Positions 7,513 to 14,558 of a stretch of 64,000 nucleotides of DNA are shown one piece after another. The stretch comes from JAQBDA01 sp963709875 (GTDB lineage Bacteria; Chloroflexota; Anaerolineae; Anaerolineales; UBA4823). Within the stretch, counting starts at the first letter, position 1. Each line of letters opens with the position of its first letter. The stretch lies in assembly GCA_963709875.1 (NCBI GenBank), contig CAVPYB010000012.1, forward strand, positions 620,001 through 684,000, in the 5' to 3' direction. The notes beneath the pieces are model-generated. The model was not told where the DNA came from, did not search any database, and was given only the letters and a program-made list of their open reading frames with translations. A program made the translations under genes and the position numbers.

Positions 7513-8415
7513 TTAATTCTTCGACTCCACCGGCGGCAGGGACAGCAGGTACTTATAAACCGCCGCCAGGTCCTCATCGGTCATCCCGTAGCGCGGCATG
7601 CCCTCTGTCAGGAAGGTCCCCGAGGGCACCTGCCCGGTGCGCACGGCGTTGATGAACTCCGCCTCCGTCCAGTTCGGCAGCTCGCCCGCCGGGGTCAGGT
7701 TGGCAGGGTCCGGGCCGCCCTCTCCGAAGGGCATCGGGCCACCTGCCAGGTCTGCCCCGTGGCAGGCGCGGCAGTCTCCCACCGATACCATATAGCCGCC
7801 GTACTCCGCAGTACCTTCTGCAGGAGCCTGCTGCGCAGCGGTGAACGGCTCGCCAACCGGGCTGGGGCCGAACATGCCCAGCGCGTTGAATATCTTGCCG
7901 ACCGTGTTGACCTGCAGCGGCGGCACTTCGTTGCGCACCGGCTCCAGCTTGCGCAGATAGCCCACCACCGCCGCCATGTCCGCGTCGCTGAGGGCGCGGT
8001 AGTTCACCGATGGCATGATCACCAGCCCGACCCCATCCTTATCAACGCCTTCGCGGATGGCACGCGCGATCTCGGCGTCCGTCCAGCCTCCCAGCCCGGT
8101 CTCGACATCCTGGGTGAGATTCGGCACCGCGAAGATTGCCGAGACAGGGCCATCGTTGATCTCCTCGAAACCGCCGGCGAAAGGCTGCTCGAAGGTATGG
8201 CAGGCTTCGTAGCACAGCGTCACGTCTTCCATCAGGTATCTGCCGCGTTCCAGACCTTCCGGGCTGGTATCAGCCGCAATCGGGTACAGAGGTCGGTTGG
8301 AATAGGTCGGCTTGAACTTAGCTTGCCCGTAGATGACTAAAACAATGACTGCCACCACCAGCAGCCCGAGCAACCCAGCCAGGACGATCCCGATCCATTT
8401 AAGTGCTTTCTTCAT
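7513..8415 (-). CDS. Membrane-anchored dihaem cytochrome c
   Basis: The 300-residue protein starts with an uncleaved-looking signal anchor (MKKALKWIGI then about 22 hydrophobic residues), placing the rest outside the membrane. Two class I cytochrome c-like domains follow. The second has a canonical CRACH haem site near residue 218. The first has CYEACH near residue 68, with three residues between the cysteines instead of two; the DNA (TGC TAC GAA GCC TGC CAT) is clear. Possible axial methionines are in GLVIMPSVNY and LTEGMPRYGM. It probably shuttles electrons to a terminal acceptor or oxidase. Its promoter carries the same direct-repeat box as the gene at 382-1647, next to the SARP-like regulator gene. 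Confidence 0.88.
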   Translation of the reverse strand: MKKALKWIGIVLAGLLGLLVVAVIVLVIYGQAKFKPTYSNRPLYPIAADTSPEGLERGRYLMEDVTLCYEACHTFEQPFAGGFEEINDGPVSAIFAVPNLTQDVETGLGGWTDAEIARAIREGVDKDGVGLVIMPSVNYRALSDADMAAVVGYLRKLEPVRNEVPPLQVNTVGKIFNALGMFGPSPVGEPFTAAQQAPAEGTAEYGGYMVSVGDCRACHGADLAGGPMPFGEGGPDPANLTPAGELPNWTEAEFINAVRTGQVPSGTFLTEGMPRYGMTDEDLAAVYKYLLSLPPVESKN

Positions 8416-8477
8416 ATCTGCTATCCTCCACTATAAGAATATTCACCATTTTCGATGCACATGGTCGAATTACCCTT

Positions 8478-8522
8478 ATTCTACGCAGGCAGCGTCCTGA
8501 AATCGTTACGAAGATCGTTACG
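8478..8522 (-). promoter_or_regulatory. Promoter with CGTAACG direct repeats (SARP-type box, copy 2)
   Basis: Plus-strand CGTTACG lies at 8504-8510 and 8516-8522 (12-base period). On the minus strand it is followed by GACGCT, 7 bases and TAGAAT (-10, 8478-8483). The layout equals copy 1 at 1704-1748. It drives the cytochrome c gene leftwards and lies only 30 bases before the SARP-like gene read rightwards, so the regulator may also act on itself. Confidence 0.6.
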
Positions 8523-8551
8523 GGATAAATCTGTCACGTTTTTAGAGTAAA

Positions 8552-10519
8552 ATGTTCCTGACGGGAGAGGTTGACGTGGCTCAAACAACATCACCACAGG
8601 GTGGATTTTCTTTGTACCTGCTCGGCGCACCGCGCCTGGAGCTGGATGGCGAGCCTGTTCAGGTGGACACCCGCAAAGCGATCGCCATCCTGGCCTACCT
8701 GGCGATGACCGGGCAGCCGCAGAGCCGCGATACCCTGGCAGCCCTGCTGTGGCCGGACTACCCGCAGGTGAACGCCCGCGGCTCGCTGCGCAGGACCATC
8801 TCTGCCCTGAATCGCTCTCTGGACCGCCCGCTGTTCGATGTCACCCGTGAGCTGATCTCGCTGTCCCCTGAAGCTGGTCTATGGGTGGATGTCTGGCAGC
8901 TTCGCAGCAGCCTGGCGGCCTGCGAAAACCATGCTCATCCACCCGATCGGGTCTGCCCGGACTGCCTCCCCTGGCTCGAGAGCGCCGCCCGCTTATACAC
9001 AGACCCCTTTATGGCAGGCTTCACCCTGCGCGACAGCGCCGAATTCGACGACTGGCAGTTCTTCCAGAGCGATGCGCTGCGCCGAGACCTGGCGAGCATC
9101 CTGGAGCGCCTGGTGAACGGCAGCGCTGCAAAGGGCGATTTCAACACAGCCATCGGCTATACCCAGCGCTGGCTGTCCCTGGATGCTCTGCACGAGCCCG
9201 CCCACCGCCAATTGATGCTGCTGTATGCCATCTCCGGGCAGCGCACGGCTGCCATGCGCCAGTATAAAGAATGCCTGCAGATCCTGGAGCGGGAGCTGGG
9301 CGTGCCCCCCCTGGAAGAGACCACCCGGCTGTACGACGCGATTGCGGATGGACAGGTGCTTGGCAGCGCCACACCCCTGGCGGTCAACTTTTCCCCGCCC
9401 GGTCTGCCTTCCAGCAGCCCGCTGCCTGAACCTGCTGCGGCGATAGATGAACGCAAAGTCCATCCTGCCCAGCTGCTCGCCTCCCTGCCGCTCACCGGGC
9501 GGGATGCGGAGTGGGGGCAGCTGCAGAGGGCTTATGCCACCATCGAGCAAGACGGGCGGCTGGTCGTACTGGAAGGCGAAGCGGGCATCGGCAAGACCCG
9601 CCTGTCGAACGAGTTCATCACCTCGATCAGCCGCCTGGGGGGCAGTATCATATCAACCGCCTGCTACTCGGGCGAGACCAACCTCCCCCTGGCACCCTTC
9701 GTGGAAGGCTTGCGTCGTGCCATCAACCAGCCCGCCGACCAGGACTGGAACGCACAGGTACAGCCGGTCTGGCTGGCAGAGGCGGCGCGCCTGCTGCCCG
9801 ACCTCAATCGCCTGCGACCTGACCTGCCCCAGACGCAGTACTCCGGCAGCCCCGGCGCTCAAACCCGCTTCTTCGAAGGGCTGCGCCAGGTCATCCGGGC
9901 GATCTGCACCACCCAGCCGCCGGGTGTAGTTTTCATCGATGACCTCCAGTGGGCGGATGAGACCTCGCTCGACCTGCTGAGCTACCTGGTGCGGCGCTTG
10001 CCCGGCAGCCCGCTGCTGGTGCTGGCAGCCTGGCGCGGCGAAGACCTGCACCCCGCGCACCGCCTTCGGACGATGCTGGCAGCCAGCCAGCGCGGCGATT
10101 ATGGGGAGATCATCCAGCTTGGACGCTTGCAGACCCCCGCCATCGAGAAGCTGCTCCAGGCTGCATCCTCAGCAAACAGCCTCCTATCGCCAGCCATCCA
10201 CCGGCGTATCAACGAGGAGAGCGAAGGTCTGCCGTACTTCATCGTCGAATATCTGGCCTCCGCCTCTGCCGGCTTCGAGCCGCAGGGGCCGGGGGTCTGG
10301 CAGATGCCGCACGGCGTGCGCGACCTGCTGCACTCCCGCTTGGAGGGGATCGGAGAGACCGGGCAGCAGCTGCTGCAGTCCGCCGCAGTCATCGGTCGCT
10401 CATTCGATTTTGAGACCCTGCGCGAGACCAGCGGGCGCACGGAAGAGGAGACGGTCATTACCCTGGAAAGCCTGGTCAGCCGCGGCCTGATCGCCGAGGC
10501 GCTGTCCGGGGGACGGTGA
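8552..10519 (+). CDS. SARP/BTAD-type transcriptional regulator with AAA ATPase (first part, frameshifted)
   Basis: The start shows an OmpR-type winged-helix DNA-binding domain (FSLYLLGAPRLELDG...DTRKAIAILAYLA). A BTAD helical domain follows at about residues 110-265, then a STAND-type ATPase with Walker A (GEAGIGKTRL, about residue 340) and Walker B (VVFIDDLQWAD). Such proteins activate target promoters by binding direct repeats and are gated by NTP and TPR domains. The frame ends at a TGA (10517) just after a run of five G at 10508-10512. Removing one G joins it to the TPR-containing frame that ends at 11606, giving about 1,018 residues. It is either a sequencing indel or a broken gene. The nearby repeat boxes at 8478-8522 and 1704-1748 are its likely targets. 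Confidence 0.85.
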   Translation: MFLTGEVDVAQTTSPQGGFSLYLLGAPRLELDGEPVQVDTRKAIAILAYLAMTGQPQSRDTLAALLWPDYPQVNARGSLRRTISALNRSLDRPLFDVTRELISLSPEAGLWVDVWQLRSSLAACENHAHPPDRVCPDCLPWLESAARLYTDPFMAGFTLRDSAEFDDWQFFQSDALRRDLASILERLVNGSAAKGDFNTAIGYTQRWLSLDALHEPAHRQLMLLYAISGQRTAAMRQYKECLQILERELGVPPLEETTRLYDAIADGQVLGSATPLAVNFSPPGLPSSSPLPEPAAAIDERKVHPAQLLASLPLTGRDAEWGQLQRAYATIEQDGRLVVLEGEAGIGKTRLSNEFITSISRLGGSIISTACYSGETNLPLAPFVEGLRRAINQPADQDWNAQVQPVWLAEAARLLPDLNRLRPDLPQTQYSGSPGAQTRFFEGLRQVIRAICTTQPPGVVFIDDLQWADETSLDLLSYLVRRLPGSPLLVLAAWRGEDLHPAHRLRTMLAASQRGDYGEIIQLGRLQTPAIEKLLQAASSANSLLSPAIHRRINEESEGLPYFIVEYLASASAGFEPQGPGVWQMPHGVRDLLHSRLEGIGETGQQLLQSAAVIGRSFDFETLRETSGRTEEETVITLESLVSRGLIAEALSGGR

Positions 10520-10583
10520 AGGTACACCGGAGAGCCTGCGCGAGCTGCTCTACGACTTCAACCACGACAAGCTGCGCGAGCTG

Positions 10584-11606
10584 GTGTACAGCGAGACCGG
10601 CCAGGCGCGTAAGCGCCTGCTGCACGGCCGCCTCGCAGAGGTGCTGGTGGGGCACGCGCGCCGGCTGCGACTGCGACCTGCTCCCGCAGGGCAGATCGCC
10701 TACCACTTCAGGCAGGGTGGCAATGTCCGGGAGGCAGCGGAATTCTATAAACTGGCAGGCGAGCAAGCGCGCTCACTGTATGCTAACGCTGAAGCGCTGA
10801 ACCACTTCCAGAACGCTCTCGCCCTGGGTCACCCGGAGATCGCCGATATCGACGAAGCCATCGGCGACATGCACACCCTCTCGGGCAGCTATCCCGCCGC
10901 CATACAGAGCTACGAAGCCGCCCTGGCTCAGCTGGCGGACAGCCCCTCGGGGACCGCTCGCCTGGATCGCAAGCTGGGTGGTGTTTACCACCGTTTAGGG
11001 GATTGGGAAGCGGCGGAGGGATATTTCCAGGCCAGTGCGGAAGCCCTGGCGATCGGCCAGGATGCAGGCGCGTTATCCCGCCTGTATGCCGATTGGAGCC
11101 GCACCGCGTACCAGCACGGGGATGCGGAACGCGCCTGCCAGATGGCACAGCGTGCCCTTGAGCTAGCGGAAGGGGCGGATGACAATCCGGCGCTCGCCCA
11201 GGCGCTCAATGTGCTCGGCGTCCTGGCGCGCCGGCACGATAACCTGCCGGAAGCCACCCGCTATCTGGAACGCAGCCTGGCGCTGGCGCTGGAAATGCCC
11301 GCTCCCGAAGCACGCATCGCCGCGCTTAACAACCTTTCGCTGGCCTATGCCGACCAGGGCGATCAGGAGCGCTCGATAGAGCATGCTCTTCAGGCGCTCG
11401 ACCTGTGCGCTGCCATCGGGGACCGCCACCACGAAGCCGCCCTGCACAACAACTTGGCCGACCTGTACCACGCCGCCGGTCGTGAGGACGAGGCCATGGC
11501 GCACTTGATACAGGCCGTGGTCATATTCACAGAAGTGGGGTCGGAAGAGGGTCAGGCGACGGCCGGCAGCACCCGTCCGGAGATCTGGAAATTATTCGAA
11601 TGGTAA
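10584..11606 (+). CDS. C-terminal TPR part of the SARP-like regulator (after frameshift)
   Basis: This frame continues the regulator begun at 8552. Homologous reading resumes about base 10515 (ESLRELLYDFNHDKLRELVYS), before the first ATG in this frame. The rest is a series of tetratricopeptide-like helical pairs (for example NNLSLAYADQGDQERSIEHA and NNLADLYHAAGREDEAMAHL). TPR tails in STAND regulators restrain the ATPase until a ligand or partner binds. As a separate protein it would have no ribosome binding site and no DNA-binding domain, so it should be treated as part of one gene. The last residues (EEGQATAGSTRPEIWKLFEW) are a usual end for this family. Confidence 0.8.
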   Translation: MYSETGQARKRLLHGRLAEVLVGHARRLRLRPAPAGQIAYHFRQGGNVREAAEFYKLAGEQARSLYANAEALNHFQNALALGHPEIADIDEAIGDMHTLSGSYPAAIQSYEAALAQLADSPSGTARLDRKLGGVYHRLGDWEAAEGYFQASAEALAIGQDAGALSRLYADWSRTAYQHGDAERACQMAQRALELAEGADDNPALAQALNVLGVLARRHDNLPEATRYLERSLALALEMPAPEARIAALNNLSLAYADQGDQERSIEHALQALDLCAAIGDRHHEAALHNNLADLYHAAGREDEAMAHLIQAVVIFTEVGSEEGQATAGSTRPEIWKLFEW

Positions 11607-11626
11607 GCAGCTGCTTACACCTTGAA

Positions 11627-12304
11627 TTAACGACCGTTATCCCCCACCAGCAGTTCCCCAACAGCACGTAAATCCGGCAATACCCGCCACGCGCAGCCCA
11701 TGGTCGCATCCGACGGGGTCAGCAAATCTGGTACCATGATGGCGATCATACCTGCCGCACAGGCTGCCTGGACCCCGGTAGTGGAATCCTCCAGCACCAG
11801 GCACGCTTCCGCAGGCACGTCCAGCCGCCGGGAGGCTGCCAGGAAGATGTCCGGCGCCGGCTTGCCGCGGCTGATCTCGTCCCCGCCCACGATGGCGTGG
11901 AAGCGCCCTGCCTGCAGCCCGGCGTGCTTCAGGTTGCGCAAGATGATCTCTTTCCCGGACGAGCTGGCCAGCGCCATCCGCAGGTCAGCCCGCTCGATTT
12001 GACCCATCAGCTCGAGCAGCCCTGCTTTAAAGGGCGTGCCGTGGGTGAGGATATATTCATCCACCAGCTCCTGCTTCCGCAGGTAGATTGGATCGAACGG
12101 GAACGCCTCGCCGAACACGCTGCGGGTGTAGCGCCTCACATCCGGCAGGGCCAGTCCGATGATCCCGGCGTATGTCTCGGATGGAAAATCGTACCCGAAC
12201 TGGCTGGCGGCCTGCTGCCAGGCGGTCTGGGCGATGCGCTCGGTATCGAACATCAACCCATCCATATCGAAGATAACTGCTCTGATCCTGGCTTTCAACT
12301 CCAT
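11627..12304 (-). CDS. HAD-superfamily phosphatase (beta-phosphoglucomutase-like)
   Basis: The 225-residue protein has all four HAD motifs: FDMDGLMFDTE (motif I, nucleophile Asp), ASSSGKE (motif II), the lysine in GKPAPDIF (motif III), and EDSTTGVQAA (motif IV acids). A helical cap sits between motifs I and II, as in the beta-phosphoglucomutase/phosphonatase subfamily, which handles sugar phosphates and other small phosphoesters. The open frame begins 90 bases earlier, but the ATG at 12304 follows GAGGG and directly starts the domain. It faces the SARP-like gene tail by tail and is divergent from the ThiS-like gene. The substrate cannot be predicted. Confidence 0.88.
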   Translation of the reverse strand: MELKARIRAVIFDMDGLMFDTERIAQTAWQQAASQFGYDFPSETYAGIIGLALPDVRRYTRSVFGEAFPFDPIYLRKQELVDEYILTHGTPFKAGLLELMGQIERADLRMALASSSGKEIILRNLKHAGLQAGRFHAIVGGDEISRGKPAPDIFLAASRRLDVPAEACLVLEDSTTGVQAACAAGMIAIMVPDLLTPSDATMGCAWRVLPDLRAVGELLVGDNGR

Positions 12305-12409
12305 ACTTTCACCCTCTCTCCATTTAAACGGTAACAACGCCGAGGTCACGCCGGAAGCAAGTATAATCCAGTGCAGTGCAGCACGGGGTATCACTCACCG
12401 GGAGGCATT

Positions 12410-12685
12410 TTGAAGGTTACCGTACACCTGCATACCATTCTGCAGCGCCCGACTCCGGAGGGGATGCTCAGCCGGCTGGACGTCGATCTCCCTCCCGGCA
12501 GCACCCTGGGGGCGCTGCTGCAGCACATGGAGGTCGAGCTCGCCCCCGATCACTTGCTGCTGGCGGTCAACGGGCGCGTCGCCGGCCTGGACCGGATACT
12601 GCAGGACGGCGACCAGGTGAACCTGATGCCTGCCATCTCAGGGGGATGCTGCCCACTGCTGCGCCTGAAATCCCAGCTATGCTGA
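12410..12685 (+). CDS. ThiS/MoaD-like ubiquitin-fold sulfur carrier with extended tail
   Basis: The sequence KVTVHLHTILQ...GSTLGALLQHM...LLLAVNGRVAGLDRILQDGDQVNLMPAISGG is a MoaD/ThiS beta-grasp domain. Carriers of this family are thiocarboxylated on a terminal Gly-Gly and donate sulfur for molybdopterin, thiamin or cofactor synthesis. Here 12 residues including three cysteines follow the diglycine (CCPLLRLKSQLC), so it would need trimming before activation or has lost that role. The proposed start is TTG at 12410, four bases after GGAGG; the ATG at 12371 adds a tail of non-family residues. No ThiF/MoeB partner is adjacent. The MBL-fold gene follows on the same strand. Confidence 0.75.
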   Translation: MKVTVHLHTILQRPTPEGMLSRLDVDLPPGSTLGALLQHMEVELAPDHLLLAVNGRVAGLDRILQDGDQVNLMPAISGGCCPLLRLKSQLC

Positions 12686-12719
12686 GCTCATCCCCATACA
12701 CCGGAAAGGCATTCCAACC

Positions 12720-13562
12720 ATGATCCGACCCGTATTGATGCACGAGGAGTTCCTGGCCGATATCCGAGCTGCCCGCGCCGAGCCAGACCGGCTCCACCTA
12801 TGGTGGCTGGGGCAGAGCGGCTACCTGCTGCAGTGGCGCGGTCGCCACGTCCTGCTCGATCCCTATCTGTCTGATTCGCTGACCAGGAAATACGCCGAGA
12901 CAGCCACGCCCCATGTGCGCATGACAGAGCGCCTTGTCGCCCCGGATGCATTAGACTTCATCGACATCGTCACCTCCAGCCACAACCACACCGACCACCT
13001 GGACGGCGAGACCCTGGGCGCGCTGCTGGCTGCCAACCCCGGGATTGTCGCCCTGGTCTCCGAAGCCAACCGAATTTTCGCCGCCCAGCGCCTCCCCCTC
13101 CCGCACGTGCGTCTGACCGGTATCGCGGTAGACCACCCGGTACGAGTCAACGATTTTACCTTTACAGCGATACCATCCGCGCACGAAGAACTGGAGATGG
13201 ACGATTCCGGAAACTCGAAGTATATCGGGCTTGTCATCCAAGCAGGAGGGCTGACCCTGTATCACAGCGGGGATACGGTGCGCTATCCGGGCATGCACGA
13301 ACGGCTGCGCCAGCACCAGATCGACCTGGCGCTGCTGCCGATCAACGGGCGCGACCCGAAGCGCGGTGTCGCCGGCAACCTCTCCGGCGCCGAAGCCGCC
13401 CGGCTGGCGCACGACAGCCGTATCAAGCTGGTCATCCCCTGCCATTATGAGATGTTCGCTTTCAACACGGCTTCACCGGATGAATTCGTCCGCGAGGCGC
13501 ACAGGCTCGGCCAGCCTTACCGGGTACTAAAATGCGGCGAGCGCTTTAGCCTGCCAGGTTAA
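12720..13562 (+). CDS. Metallo-beta-lactamase-fold hydrolase (UlaG-like)
   Basis: The 280-residue protein carries the metal-binding motif SHNHTDHLD (HxHxDH) at about residue 83. It has further ligands in SAHE, SGDT (about residue 180) and IPCHYEMF near the C-terminus. The layout WWLGQSGYLLQW...LLDPYLSD matches the UlaG/lactonase-like branch of the MBL fold, many of whose members are of unknown substrate. No signal peptide is present, so it should be cytosolic. An AAAGG ribosome binding site precedes ATG 12720. It may be cotranscribed with the ThiS/MoaD-like gene 35 bases upstream, and a strong hairpin terminator follows it. Confidence 0.88.
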   Translation: MIRPVLMHEEFLADIRAARAEPDRLHLWWLGQSGYLLQWRGRHVLLDPYLSDSLTRKYAETATPHVRMTERLVAPDALDFIDIVTSSHNHTDHLDGETLGALLAANPGIVALVSEANRIFAAQRLPLPHVRLTGIAVDHPVRVNDFTFTAIPSAHEELEMDDSGNSKYIGLVIQAGGLTLYHSGDTVRYPGMHERLRQHQIDLALLPINGRDPKRGVAGNLSGAEAARLAHDSRIKLVIPCHYEMFAFNTASPDEFVREAHRLGQPYRVLKCGERFSLPG

Positions 13563-13567
13563 AAACA

Positions 13568-13600
13568 GGCGGGGATGGCACCTGTACCGCCATCCCCGCC
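13568..13600. terminator. Hairpin between convergent genes
   Basis: GGCGGGGATGGC (13568-13579) and GCCATCCCCGCC (13589-13600) form a perfect 12-bp stem with a 9-base loop. It lies between the plus-strand MBL gene and the minus-strand acyltransferase gene and could serve both; an A run precedes it on the plus strand, giving a T tract for the minus direction. Confidence 0.8.
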
Positions 13601-13617
13601 GCACAAAGCAGCACTGA

Positions 13618-14295
13618 TCAGGACATCATCCCGAGCCGCCTGGCCTCATCCTGCGCCTGCTGGACCAAATCGGCAATGCGCACCATCATCTTTTCGGTGA
13701 ATTTGCGCAGCTCGCGGTAATTCACCCTTTCCTGCAACGACAGGGTATACTGCCAGGGGTCACCGATGTGCACAAAGCACTGACCGCCAAACTGCCAGCG
13801 ACCCAGCGTCTCCCGGTCGTGGAAATGCCCCTTGATCGGGTGGGCATATTTGTCGGGCACATAAAACCCTACCGGGATGATCGGCGCACCGCTCTCAGCT
13901 GCCAGCAGCGCAGCCCCGACACCCGCCCGGTGGAAGGATCGCCCGTCGTTAAGGCGCCCTTCCGGGAAGATCGCCACCGAGTGCCCCAGCAGCAATTTCT
14001 CTTTGGCTGCATCCAGCGCTTCCTGGCCGCGTCCGATATAAACCGGGATCTGGTCGGCCAGCGAGAGCATTTTCCCGACAACCGGCAGAGTAAAGGTTTC
14101 TGCCTGGATCAGGTAGTGCAGCTTTTCCTTGGTAAGGAATGGCAGTATAAATCCGTCGGTGACATTGGTGTGGTTGGCGACGATGATCTTCGGTCCGCTG
14201 GGCAGTTCAGACTGCCCCAGCACATGGATCGAATCAACGAAGAGGGCGACGTAAATACGGATAATTGATTTAGTAAAATTGTACCAGACATCCAT
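13618..14295 (-). CDS. 1-acyl-sn-glycerol-3-phosphate acyltransferase family (PlsC-like)
   Basis: The 225-residue protein has the acyltransferase motif I as ANHTNVTD (HX4D) at about residue 41 and motif III as FPEGRLNDG at about residue 110. It also has a hydrophobic N-terminal stretch that should attach it to the inner face of the membrane. PlsC enzymes acylate lysophosphatidic acid in phospholipid synthesis; this divergent member could use another lysolipid. A candidate -10 (TATAAT on the minus strand, 14347-14352) lies about 50 bases upstream, without a convincing -35. The gap 14296-14558 to the divergent kinase gene shows nothing else. Confidence 0.85.
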   Translation of the reverse strand: MDVWYNFTKSIIRIYVALFVDSIHVLGQSELPSGPKIIVANHTNVTDGFILPFLTKEKLHYLIQAETFTLPVVGKMLSLADQIPVYIGRGQEALDAAKEKLLLGHSVAIFPEGRLNDGRSFHRAGVGAALLAAESGAPIIPVGFYVPDKYAHPIKGHFHDRETLGRWQFGGQCFVHIGDPWQYTLSLQERVNYRELRKFTEKMMVRIADLVQQAQDEARRLGMMS

Positions 14296-14558
14296 CGCAG
14301 AGACCCCTTCTTAGGCGCTTCCTTGCAGCATTTCGCTGCTTCCTTAATTATAATACATCGGCACTGCACAGAGGAGTGTTTCTTAAATACCCGCTCCACA
14401 ATTCCGATATGTTTCGTTTATTGTATATACCTCGCATTGGCTGCCGGTGTTCAATATCAGGGCAATTGTTTTATTTTCAAGATAGCCCCTGATTCGCCTG
14501 CGATAGGATATGATTGGGAAGGCACCTCCAGCCATCACACCAGGCTACGGAAAGGACA

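Noticed and set aside
10508..10512. Programmed +1 frameshifting in the SARP-like gene.
   Set aside because: A G5 run is a common indel site, and unrelated genes in the window show the same kind of extra base; no slippery codon with a stimulatory structure was evident.
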